Assembly: GCA_037189665.1 (NCBI GenBank)
Contig: JBBCIV010000003.1
Span: forward strand, 1-17,735
Direction: 5' to 3'
Length of the DNA: 17,735 bases
Source of the DNA: BPJO01 sp037189665
Lineage (GTDB): Bacteria > Planctomycetota > Phycisphaerae > Tepidisphaerales > Tepidisphaeraceae
In this document: piece after piece, positions 1-6,988 of the stretch
Position numbering within the stretch: the stretch's first letter is position 1
Layout: every line of letters begins with the position of its first letter
The notes under the pieces: generated by a model
The model's database searches: none
What the model saw: only the letters and a program-made list of their open reading frames with translations
What the model was told of the DNA's origin: nothing
Position numbers and translations under genes: made by a program

Positions 1-238
1 CGCCCCCCCGCCGCATGTCTATATGGAGGGCCTGCGCGCGGCAGCAGGATGGGGGAGCGCGGATTGTTCTTTGGCAACCAAGTTTTGTGAAGCACACCAA
101 ATGTGGCGCGCTACACTGGATGCGCGGCGCGGATGAACGTAAGTGCTTGCGCGGCCGATGGCCTAGGAAAACAGGGGATGTGACAAATGTAGCGCGCGCA
201 CAAAAGCGGAGTGTGCGCGCTACATCCATATCGCGGTT
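1..238. other. Non-coding region downstream of argJ
   Basis: I see no convincing gene here; the short open frames on both strands are arginine- and cysteine-rich and match no family I recognise. The stretch is GC-rich and contains a near-palindrome at 102-115 and a strong hairpin at 188-224. A 14-base motif (CAAATGTGGCGCGC at 98-111, CAAATGTAGCGCGC at 184-197) occurs twice in direct orientation with one mismatch. The region probably holds the end of the argJ transcript and copies of a short intergenic repeat. Confidence 0.6.
188..224 (-). terminator. Hairpin downstream of argJ, possible terminator
   Basis: Two 14-base arms (188-201 and 211-224) are complementary apart from one G.T position, separated by a 9-base loop. 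The hairpin starts 15 bases beyond the argJ stop codon, where a terminator would be expected. No run of T follows it on the minus strand, so it is not a textbook intrinsic terminator. Its arm motif TGTAGCGCGC also occurs at 106-115, so it may be a mobile palindromic repeat that also ends transcription. Confidence 0.4.
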
Positions 239-1438
239 TTACGTGTGATAGTAGGCGTTGATCGTGACGTATTCTTTTGAGAAATCGCACGTCCACATCG
301 TTGCTTCACCCGTGCCGCCGCCGCAGTGCAGGTCGGCGATCACCTCCTTGGCCTTGAGCGATTCGGAGACCTTGGCGGCGTCGAACGCGACGGGTTTGCC
401 GTTGCGGAAGACGACGGTGCCCTTCAGGGTAAGCTTGGCCTTGTCCGGATCGAATCGCGCCCCGCACATGCCGGCAGCGGAGACGATGCGGCCCCAGTTG
501 GGGTCGTTGCCGTGGATGGCGCACTTCACCAGCGGGCTGTCGGCGATGGCACGGGCGATCTTCCGCGCGTCCTCGTCGCTCCGGGCGGCCCGGACCTTCA
601 CGGTGAAGATCTTCGTCGCGCCTTCGCCGTCGGCGGCGATCTGACGGGAGAGGCTGATCGTGACCTCGTTGAGCGCGTCGAGGAACTTGCTCGCCGACGC
701 GCCGGCTTTGATGGCAGCGCCGCTCACGCCGCTGGCCATGATGAGCGCGGTGTCGTTGGTGCTCATGTGATTGTCGATCGTCACGCAGTTGAAGCTCTTC
801 TCCACCGATTGGCTCAGCAGCTTGCGGAGCAATTTAGTGGGGATGTCGGCGTCGGTGAGCAGGTACGACAGCATGGTCGCCTGCGGCACAGTCATGCGAG
901 GCCCGATCATGCCTGCGCCTTTGCAGATGCCGGTGAGGTTGACGGTCTTGCCGTTGATCTTCAGCCGGGCTGAGGCGAACTTGCGGACGAGGTCGGTGGT
1001 GAGGATCGCGTCGGTAAACGCCCAGGCATGCTCCTCGCTGTTGCCCAGGTCGGCGGCGGAGGCGCGGATGCCGGCGCAGACGTTGTCCATCGGCAGGTGG
1101 TGTCCGATGATCCCGGTAGAAGACGGGAGAAACAGCTCTGTCTGCGCGAACGTCAGTTGCCCGGCCAAGGCGCACATGCGGGTCGCGTCTTCGACGCCTT
1201 GCTTGCCGGTGCAGGCGTTGGCGTTGCCGGAGTTGAGCACCACGCCCTTCAGCACGCCTTGGCGCACATGTTTGCGCCCAACCGCGATCGGCGCGGCGAA
1301 CACCTTGTTCGTCGTGAACGCCGCCGCCGCGGTCGCGAAATATTCCGCGACCAGCAGCCCGACGTCGTTCTTCCCCGACTGCTTGATCCCGGCGGCGACG
1401 CCCTGGGCGACAAATCCTTTGGCGGACAGTAAGTGCAT
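239..1438 (-). CDS. argJ: ArgJ, bifunctional ornithine acetyltransferase / N-acetylglutamate synthase
   Basis: ArgJ moves the acetyl group from N-acetylornithine to glutamate in the cyclic arginine pathway; some members also acetylate glutamate from acetyl-CoA. It is cytoplasmic and made as a precursor that cleaves itself into two chains. The 399-residue product has the family motifs NSGNANACTG (69-78), STGIIG (107-112) and CKGAGMIGP (172-180), and the typical end EYVTINAYYHT. Self-cleavage should fall between Ala187 and Thr188 in QATML, Thr188 becoming the nucleophile. Between MIGP and ATML lie a few more residues (RMTVPQ) than in the usual MIxPNMATML. I chose the ATG at 1438 because GAGGAA lies 3 nt upstream and homology begins there. 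The frame stays open to 1567, but that extension is translated repeat DNA. It is a housekeeping gene beside a catabolic locus. Confidence 0.95.
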   Translation of the reverse strand: MHLLSAKGFVAQGVAAGIKQSGKNDVGLLVAEYFATAAAAFTTNKVFAAPIAVGRKHVRQGVLKGVVLNSGNANACTGKQGVEDATRMCALAGQLTFAQTELFLPSSTGIIGHHLPMDNVCAGIRASAADLGNSEEHAWAFTDAILTTDLVRKFASARLKINGKTVNLTGICKGAGMIGPRMTVPQATMLSYLLTDADIPTKLLRKLLSQSVEKSFNCVTIDNHMSTNDTALIMASGVSGAAIKAGASASKFLDALNEVTISLSRQIAADGEGATKIFTVKVRAARSDEDARKIARAIADSPLVKCAIHGNDPNWGRIVSAAGMCGARFDPDKAKLTLKGTVVFRNGKPVAFDAAKVSESLKAKEVIADLHCGGGTGEATMWTCDFSKEYVTINAYYHT

Positions 1439-1475
1439 AGGTTCCTCGATCGAACGAGGAAAGATAACTGATGAA

Positions 1476-1545
1476 ATGCCGAATGCCGAATGCCGAATGT
1501 CGAATGTCGAATCAATGTTCGAATGACGAATGACCCAATGACGAA
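1476..1545. repeat. Degenerate heptamer tandem repeat
   Basis: The space between the oxidoreductase stop and the argJ start is largely a run of 7-base units. Three copies of ATGCCGA are followed by two of ATGTCGA, then by variants such as ATGACGA and ATGACCCA. Read on the minus strand it is a CATTCGGCATTCGAC-type repeat. It stays open in the argJ frame and would give a spurious N-terminal extension rich in IRHS/FGI residues. From general experience, this kind of repeat is common between genes of Planctomycetota and Verrucomicrobiota; I have not checked that here. Confidence 0.75.
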
Positions 1546-1563
1546 GGACGGCCGATCCATTCA

Positions 1564-2628
1564 TCACTCGGCACTCGACATGATGTCCGAGATCTTCACC
1601 GGCCGCCGCGTCGCCAGGCTTCGTTCCATCGCCGCCATTACCGCCACCGTCCCGATTCCCTCTTCGATGTCGGGCGTCGGGGTTTTGCCTTCAGACAGGC
1701 ATTTGGCGAAATGCTCGATGTAGTTCTGGTATTCGCCGGCGTGGTGGCTTTTGCCGCCGAATCGGAAGTAGTAGCCGGCGCGGTGGTTCATGTCGTACTG
1801 GACCGCGCCCTCGCCGGAAAAGTGGGTGGAGTAGCGGAGGTCGGAGTAGTCGGCCTGGCTGGCGCCCTTAAGGCCGCGGAGGACGCAGCTCATGCCGCTG
1901 TCGCGGTCGTGGTTGCCATAGGGCGCGGAGTAGTGGCCGGACACGCGGGCGATCTTGCCGGAGGTGGTGGTGAAGACGAAGTGCATCGCGTCCGGATCGG
2001 TCAGCCCCAGCGATCGGCCGTTCTCGGTGAGCGTGCCGTAGCCCATCACTTCTTCGACGTCCGGCAAATACCAGCGGACGAGGTCTACCGGATGCGACAG
2101 CCCGCCGTACAGCCACTTGAGGCCGCCGTTCTTCGCCCACTCGCGCTTCATGAACCAGCGGTTGTCGGCGTTGTAGTACGCCTCGACGCTGTACAGTTCG
2201 CCGTGCTTGCCGGCCTCGTAGTCGGCACGCTGGCGGATCATCGGTTCGAAGAACCGCGATGACTGTCCGACGTATACCCGCTTGCCGCTCCTGCGCTGCG
2301 CCTCGCGCACCATGGCGGCGTCGGCGAGGTTGTCGATCAGCGGCTTGGTGCAGATGACGTGCTTGCCGGCGTCGAGGCACATCTTGATGTGTTTAGCGTG
2401 CAGCGGATCGGGCGTGTAAAGCCCGACGACGTCGATCGAGTCGTCCGCCAGCAGGTCGGCCATGCTGGTGGTGAAGTGGGGGAAGTCGAACTCCTTCGCC
2501 CGCTCGCGGCAGAGCGATTCCGACAGGTCGCACAGCCGCTTCAGTTCCCACCATTCGCTGTTGAGCGCCGCCGAGATGATGGAGCGGCCTTCGCCGAGGC
2601 CGACGACACCCAAACGCAATTTCGACAC
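1564..2628 (-). CDS. Gfo/Idh/MocA family NAD(P)-dependent sugar oxidoreductase
   Basis: This 354-residue protein has the family's two-domain plan: an N-terminal Rossmann fold with GVVGLGEG (7-14) and a C-terminal alpha/beta domain. The EKP-type motif reads CTKPL, giving the conserved Lys95. GGLSHPVDLVRW (175-186) supplies His179 and Asp182, which sit where the family's active-site residues lie. There is no signal peptide, so it should act in the cytoplasm, oxidising or reducing a sugar, cyclitol or sugar acid. The start is GTG at 2628, only 6 nt after the pectate lyase stop, with AAAGG just upstream; no in-frame ATG fits as well. This spacing implies co-transcription with the lyase. As I recall, D-apiose dehydrogenase belongs to this family, which would suit the nearby RLP and kinase. 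Substrate cannot be read from sequence, and many planctomycete paralogues have unknown substrates. Confidence 0.9.
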   Translation of the reverse strand: MSKLRLGVVGLGEGRSIISAALNSEWWELKRLCDLSESLCRERAKEFDFPHFTTSMADLLADDSIDVVGLYTPDPLHAKHIKMCLDAGKHVICTKPLIDNLADAAMVREAQRRSGKRVYVGQSSRFFEPMIRQRADYEAGKHGELYSVEAYYNADNRWFMKREWAKNGGLKWLYGGLSHPVDLVRWYLPDVEEVMGYGTLTENGRSLGLTDPDAMHFVFTTTSGKIARVSGHYSAPYGNHDRDSGMSCVLRGLKGASQADYSDLRYSTHFSGEGAVQYDMNHRAGYYFRFGGKSHHAGEYQNYIEHFAKCLSEGKTPTPDIEEGIGTVAVMAAMERSLATRRPVKISDIMSSAE

Positions 2629-2634
2629 GGTCCA

Positions 2635-4806
2635 TCAGCCTTTCTTCGCCGCCGGCCAGAGGCCGCGGTTTTCGACGATCCAGTTCAGATACTTTTCCAG
2701 GTTAGTGTAACCATCCCCGTTGAAGTCGCCGTTGCGATCCTCGGGATTGGTCGGGTCGAGCCCATGCTCTTTTTCCCACCAGTCTGCCATGCCGTCGCGG
2801 TCGGCGTCCTCCGGCGCGGAGCCCGATTTCAGCTCGGGCCAACCGCCGACGTCTTGTTGCGAATCGATCAGGCCCGGCTTGCCGGTCTTGCTGCCCTTGG
2901 CGGTGGTCTTGCGCTCGCGCACGTCGCCCAGCACGCGCTGGTCGGCCGAATCGCTGGCGGGGAGGTTCGCGCCGACGTCGGCCATCACGGTTTCGTATGC
3001 CTCTTCGGGCGTGCGCGTGGTGACGTGCGATTCCCAGAATGGCTGATCGACGCGCACCTGCGCCATCGGCACGCGCCGCATGTTCGATCCGCCGTTCTGC
3101 CAGTTGTCGGCGTCGTATTGCGGGCGGCCTTCCATCTTGTTGTCTACCATGTAGTACTGCTGCGGGTCTTCCGGCGAGCCGCCGTCGGGTTGAAGGAAGT
3201 GGAAGACGGTGGTCGCCTCGCCGGGGATGTACAGATTGCCGACGATCTGCACGGCTTTCGCGCCGCCGTCGTTGGTTCGGTAGCCCCAGTTGTAGAAGAC
3301 GTTATTGCGGATATCGAGCCGCCCGGCGTACTTTCCGCCGCGCGTCAGCCCGCCGGCAAGGCTCCAGTTGCGCCCCGCGCAGTGCGCGATCAGGTTGTGA
3401 TGGAAGCTGCCGATGTCCCCGGAAATGCTCCCGGCAAACCCGTGTTGCTTGCCCGACTCATACCTCGCGTGCCCGGCCACGTTCAGCGCCTCGGCGACGA
3501 TGCTCCGCTGAAGCGTGATGTTCTTCGCACCGCGCGAGCTGACCGTCTCGTCGATCGACCAACTGATCGAGCAGTGATCCATGATGCAGTGGTCCGACGA
3601 CGCGAAGCCCGTCCCGTCCATCGTCAGGCCCGATTCGTCGCCCGGGCGGATGCGCAGGTAGCGGATGATCACGTCGCGCGCGCCCATCATGCCGAACGTG
3701 TACCCGCGGATCGCGATGCCGTCGCCCGGCGCCGTCTGCCCGGCGATGGTGAGGTGGGAGTTGTTGATCACGAGCTTGGACTTCAATTCGATCGTCCCGC
3801 CCACGCGGAAGACGACCGTGCGCGGGCCGTCGGCCTCGACGGCTTCGCGAAGCGATCCGGGGCCGGAGTCGTTCAGATTGGCGACCTCGATCACCCGCCC
3901 GCCGCGCCCGCCCTTGGCGAATCGGCCGTAGCCTTCGGCGCCGGGGAAGGCGAGGTGCTGCACCTCGAACCGCCATGCGCGCCCGCGATGCACGACGCCG
4001 TCGATCACCTGGTCCACCCGCCAGAAATACGGGTGATGATGGCTCAACCCCTCGGCGGTGTAGCTCGGGTCGCTCAGCTCCGCGGTCGGCTTCTCGGCGC
4101 TGGCGAGCGCCTGTTCGCTTGTGGCGAGGTAAAGCAGATGCTTGGTTGCGCCAGGTGCAGGCTGCCAGGTAAGCGTGGGGTTCTTGGGCGCGTGGCCGTC
4201 TCGATCGGCGGGGAAGGGGCGCTTGGCGCTGGTGGCGGGGTTCGGGCCGTCGATCTCGAATCCGTTGAGCGTCACGCGATCGAACTCGCCCGACCCGTCG
4301 GGTGAAATGGTGATGACCGTCTCCTTGCCCGTCACCGCGTCGAACGCCACGTGCGCCGCGGCCGCGTCGTCGTCGTGCGTCACGCGGACCGACGGCTCGA
4401 CGTTCTCCAGCACAACTTGGTCGTTCACGCGCACCGTGTATCGGCTCGATTTGCTGGTCTGAAGATGGTTGTGCCACGTCGTCAACGTGTGCCGGCCGGG
4501 CGGAAGGTCGGTCAGCACGATCTGGATGGAACTGCCCACGATGCCGTCGGTGGCGAAGGTCGCGCCGACGTCGTATCCGCCGCGCCACCAGTCGCCGGCG
4601 AGCTCGTCGTTGCTGCGAAGGGTGACGCCGATGCCCTGGATCGTTCGCGTATCGCTTACCACGGACGGCACGTCCCAGTTTTCCACGCCGGGCGTACGAA
4701 CATCTCGGCGGTCAACGTCGGGGTTCAAATCAACGCGAATCCCTGCCGACGCCACAGCACACTGCAATGCAGACACGACTGCTACAACCAATGCATGTCT
4801 TGTCAT
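2635..4806 (-). CDS. Secreted pectate lyase (PL1-type beta-helix) with C-terminal calcium-binding repeat
   Basis: The 723-residue product begins with a signal peptide (about 1-21, cleavage after ASA). A beta-sandwich, malectin/CBM-like region follows (about 25-185), then a fibronectin-III-like module (about 195-280). The catalytic right-handed beta-helix starts at about 285 with LAFPGAEGYGRFAKGGRGG. Within it are GSLREAVEADGPRTVVF, TIAGQTAPGDG, VIIRYLRIRPGD and DHCSISWSIDE, all hallmarks of the pectate lyase group. Such enzymes cut polygalacturonate by calcium-dependent beta-elimination. The C-terminus (about 667-708) holds repeated D-x-D-x-D-G loops, as in thrombospondin type 3 or dockerin-like repeats, which may bind calcium or anchor the protein. 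The ATG at 4806 is preceded by purine-rich GAAAGGCGG and CGAGG. The protein should act outside the cytoplasm as the first step of pectin breakdown. Subfamily and exact substrate are uncertain. Confidence 0.9.
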   Translation of the reverse strand: MTRHALVVAVVSALQCAVASAGIRVDLNPDVDRRDVRTPGVENWDVPSVVSDTRTIQGIGVTLRSNDELAGDWWRGGYDVGATFATDGIVGSSIQIVLTDLPPGRHTLTTWHNHLQTSKSSRYTVRVNDQVVLENVEPSVRVTHDDDAAAAHVAFDAVTGKETVITISPDGSGEFDRVTLNGFEIDGPNPATSAKRPFPADRDGHAPKNPTLTWQPAPGATKHLLYLATSEQALASAEKPTAELSDPSYTAEGLSHHHPYFWRVDQVIDGVVHRGRAWRFEVQHLAFPGAEGYGRFAKGGRGGRVIEVANLNDSGPGSLREAVEADGPRTVVFRVGGTIELKSKLVINNSHLTIAGQTAPGDGIAIRGYTFGMMGARDVIIRYLRIRPGDESGLTMDGTGFASSDHCIMDHCSISWSIDETVSSRGAKNITLQRSIVAEALNVAGHARYESGKQHGFAGSISGDIGSFHHNLIAHCAGRNWSLAGGLTRGGKYAGRLDIRNNVFYNWGYRTNDGGAKAVQIVGNLYIPGEATTVFHFLQPDGGSPEDPQQYYMVDNKMEGRPQYDADNWQNGGSNMRRVPMAQVRVDQPFWESHVTTRTPEEAYETVMADVGANLPASDSADQRVLGDVRERKTTAKGSKTGKPGLIDSQQDVGGWPELKSGSAPEDADRDGMADWWEKEHGLDPTNPEDRNGDFNGDGYTNLEKYLNWIVENRGLWPAAKKG

Positions 4807-4919
4807 CCTCGACCGCCTTTCGCTTGCCTTGACTCTATCCGGTCAGGCCCGGCGGCGGATTGCGAGATTACGCAAGAGAGTTGGAACATCGCGCAAACTG
4901 CTGGCGTCTCCCGCCCGCG

Positions 4920-5570
4920 TCAGGTCCGCAGCAAGGTTGCCAGTCGTTCCACGCCCGCGCGGGGGCTGGAGAGGATGGGAATCGTCGTCGTTCCGAGCGA
5001 CGGAACCACCCGCGCCATCGATGCCTGCGCCAGCACGATGACATCGGCGCGGGTCATCAGCGTTTTGAGCGAGTCGGCCACCAGCCGGTCGTGCGTCGAT
5101 CCGTCCCCGGAAATGACGGCCGCGAACGCGCCGTCGATCAGCGTAGGAATCACTTCGACCGCCTTGCCGGCAGCATCGGCCTTGCGGCGGATGAGTTCGA
5201 CCGTCGGGTCCAGCGTCGAGGGCAGCGTCGCCGCCACGCCGATCCGCGCGCCCGCCTCCACCGCCTGGTCGGCCATTGGCTCGTCCACGCGCAGCACCTT
5301 CGCCTTCGCCACCGCCCGCGCCGCCTCCACCGCCCGGCCCATCGACGAACACGTCACCATGATCACGTCCGCGCCCGCGTCCTCCGCGCTCAACACGTGC
5401 CCCACGAGCCGCCGTGCCGTGGCCGGCGGGCAGCCCTTCTCGCGGATGATGTCGCATAGCAGGCTTTCATCCACCATGTTGAAGATCGTGTGGCCGTGGA
5501 TCAGTTCGTCGGTGATCGATTTGAACACGGGAACCATGGAAGGGGAGGTGTGGATGAGCGCGATCGTCAT
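4920..5570 (-). CDS. Asp/Glu racemase-superfamily protein lacking the second catalytic cysteine
   Basis: This 216-residue cytoplasmic protein resembles the aspartate/glutamate/hydantoin racemase superfamily, which includes maleate isomerase and arylmalonate decarboxylase. The first half ends in VIMVTCSSMG, placing the usual first active-site cysteine at Cys74. The second half has VIVLAQASMARV, where Ala183 occupies the position normally held by the second cysteine. A classical two-cysteine racemase mechanism is therefore unlikely; a one-base isomerase, a decarboxylase or a lyase would be more plausible. The start at 5570 has AAGGA seven nucleotides upstream. The gene follows the kinase after a 135-nt gap filled by a large palindrome, and precedes the pectate lyase by 113 nt. 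Its place suggests a role in the same acid-sugar pathway, but I know of no assigned function for this subgroup. Confidence 0.8.
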   Translation of the reverse strand: MTIALIHTSPSMVPVFKSITDELIHGHTIFNMVDESLLCDIIREKGCPPATARRLVGHVLSAEDAGADVIMVTCSSMGRAVEAARAVAKAKVLRVDEPMADQAVEAGARIGVAATLPSTLDPTVELIRRKADAAGKAVEVIPTLIDGAFAAVISGDGSTHDRLVADSLKTLMTRADVIVLAQASMARVVPSLGTTTIPILSSPRAGVERLATLLRT

Positions 5571-5593
5571 GTCATGTCCTTTTCAAGTGTGTG

Positions 5594-5671
5594 ATGAACG
5601 CAGAGGCGCAAAGGCCGCAGAGAAGAAAATGCGAAAAGGATTCTCCGCGGTCTTTGCGCCTCTGCGTTCAT
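5594..5671. repeat. Large palindromic intergenic repeat (AACGCAGAGGCGC type)
   Basis: Arms at 5595-5624 and 5641-5670 are complementary over 30 bases with two mismatches, both of which could form G.U pairs in RNA. The 16-base loop is A-rich, and the flanking bases 5594 and 5671 also pair. The element fills most of the space between the kinase stop and the racemase start. It could act as a processing or attenuation hairpin between the two genes. A related but diverged copy lies at 14807-14943. I know this motif as a widely scattered intergenic repeat in several bacterial phyla. Confidence 0.85.
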
Positions 5672-5705
5672 TCTCTTCGCTTTCCAATTCTTGGCTCCTC
5701 GGCGT

Positions 5706-6962
5706 TCATATCCGAATTCCGTCGCGTACCTGGCCGAAGAAATCCGGCGATCCGATCTGGCCGCCTTTGAAGGTCAACTCGCACCCATCCGCCGGCGAAT
5801 CCGGGGCGGTGACGCGGACGAGCGGAGCGCCGCGCGTCAGTTGGGCCATCACTTTCATCGATTCGATCCCCAGCGCCTTGGCGATCCGTCCCGATGTATC
5901 TCCTCCCGCTATCGCGATCCTGCGAACGGGCGCAAGCCCGAGTGCGCCTTGCGCGATCGCGCCCAGTGTCGATCCGATCACGTCGTCCGTCGCTTCCCAC
6001 TTTGTCCGGTCCGACGCCGTATGTACCACCACCGACCTCCCCGCCCCCAGCGCGGCAGCGGCCACTTCAGCGGCCCTGTTCCGATCCGTACTCGCTCGCA
6101 CTACTACCTCATCAAACCCGTTCGCGACGGCCCACTTCACCTGCGCTACCGACACCGGCGAGCAACTCCCGCACACCGCCAGCACCGGCCCATTGGCGAT
6201 CGCTGCCGGGATGGGTTCGGCAGGTTTCAGCGATCCCGTCTCACGCCAGTGCGCCACGAGCGCCTGCCCAACGCCTGACGACCCGACGACGAACTGTGTC
6301 GCGGCGATCAGTGAGCCGGCGATCGGCAGATGATAGGCCCCCGCGCAGTCCATCAGCACCACCGCGTGCTCCTTCGCTATTGACGAAAACGCATCAGGTG
6401 TCGCGTATGCGCGGATGTCGAACAGCCCGATCGGCAGCGACGTCTGCCTCGCCAGGTGCACGCGCAGGTCGGCCTCGGTCATCGGCGTGACGGGATGCCT
6501 GCTGATCGACGGGTGCCGGTCGAGCCGGAAGACTTCGCCGCCGGCGCCGTAGCGGGCGAAGAGATTGCCGAACACGCAGTATCGTCCCAGCGACGGCACG
6601 CCGACCAGCACCGGCACGGCCGCCGCGTCGAACACCTCGCGCCCAACCTCGATCGCCCTGCCGATACTGCCGACGGTGGGGGAGGAATCGAACGTGGAGC
6701 AGATCTTGTAATGAACGATCGGCGAGCCGACCTCGCGCAGCGTCTCAAAGATCGGCTTCAGCGCCGCCGCCATGTCGTCCGGCGGCATCGACCGCGTGCG
6801 GGTGGCGATGCCGAAGGCGTCGAGGTTCGGGTGCGCCGCCAGCATCGCCTTCGTCGGCGGGCGGGTGAAGAGCGCGATCTGCAGGCCTTCGAGCGCGAGC
6901 GACTCCATCGCATCGGTGGAACCGGTGAAATCGTCGCCGACGAATGTGAGTCGAAGCGCCAT
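5706..6962 (-). CDS. DUF1537 / four-carbon acid sugar kinase family protein
   Basis: This 418-residue protein carries both halves of the family. The N-terminal substrate-binding domain starts with GDDFTGSTD (9-17). The C-terminal nucleotide-binding domain has AVCGSCSPVSVAQV, IAGGDTSGRIA (GGD at 353-355) and KGGQIGSPDFF (399-409). Known members use ATP to phosphorylate acid sugars such as D- or L-threonate, erythronate derivatives, 2-oxo-tetronates and 3-oxo-isoapionate. I chose the ATG at 6962 because homology begins at once with ALRLTFVGDDFTG; the frame stays open upstream only by running antiparallel-free through the end of the RLP gene in another frame. The gene starts 26 nt after the RLP stop, so the two are almost certainly co-transcribed. 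A kinase making the phosphorylated substrate for the RLP is the simplest reading, as in the OiaK/OiaX pair. The exact substrate is unproven. Confidence 0.9.
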   Translation of the reverse strand: MALRLTFVGDDFTGSTDAMESLALEGLQIALFTRPPTKAMLAAHPNLDAFGIATRTRSMPPDDMAAALKPIFETLREVGSPIVHYKICSTFDSSPTVGSIGRAIEVGREVFDAAAVPVLVGVPSLGRYCVFGNLFARYGAGGEVFRLDRHPSISRHPVTPMTEADLRVHLARQTSLPIGLFDIRAYATPDAFSSIAKEHAVVLMDCAGAYHLPIAGSLIAATQFVVGSSGVGQALVAHWRETGSLKPAEPIPAAIANGPVLAVCGSCSPVSVAQVKWAVANGFDEVVVRASTDRNRAAEVAAAALGAGRSVVVHTASDRTKWEATDDVIGSTLGAIAQGALGLAPVRRIAIAGGDTSGRIAKALGIESMKVMAQLTRGAPLVRVTAPDSPADGCELTFKGGQIGSPDFFGQVRDGIRI

Positions 6963-6988
6963 GGTGATTCTTTGCGCACGGGCCAGGC

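Noticed and set aside
1476..1545. Possible CRISPR array
   Set aside because: Seven-base units without unique spacers, and no cas genes; it is a simple tandem repeat.
1439..1567. N-terminal extension of ArgJ to 1567
   Set aside because: The added residues are translated tandem repeat. A ribosome-binding site and the start of homology both point to 1438.
2359..4305. Long plus-strand open frame (about 648 codons) opposite the oxidoreductase and pectate lyase genes
   Set aside because: Its translation is low-complexity, rich in Arg, Ala, Val and His, and has no domain. It is antisense to two well-supported genes and is explained by high GC and codon bias.
4351..6333. Long plus-strand open frame (about 660 codons) opposite the pectate lyase, racemase and kinase genes
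   Set aside because: It is a Ser/Ala/Thr-rich translation with no recognisable motif, and it crosses three real genes and two intergenic gaps including a palindrome.
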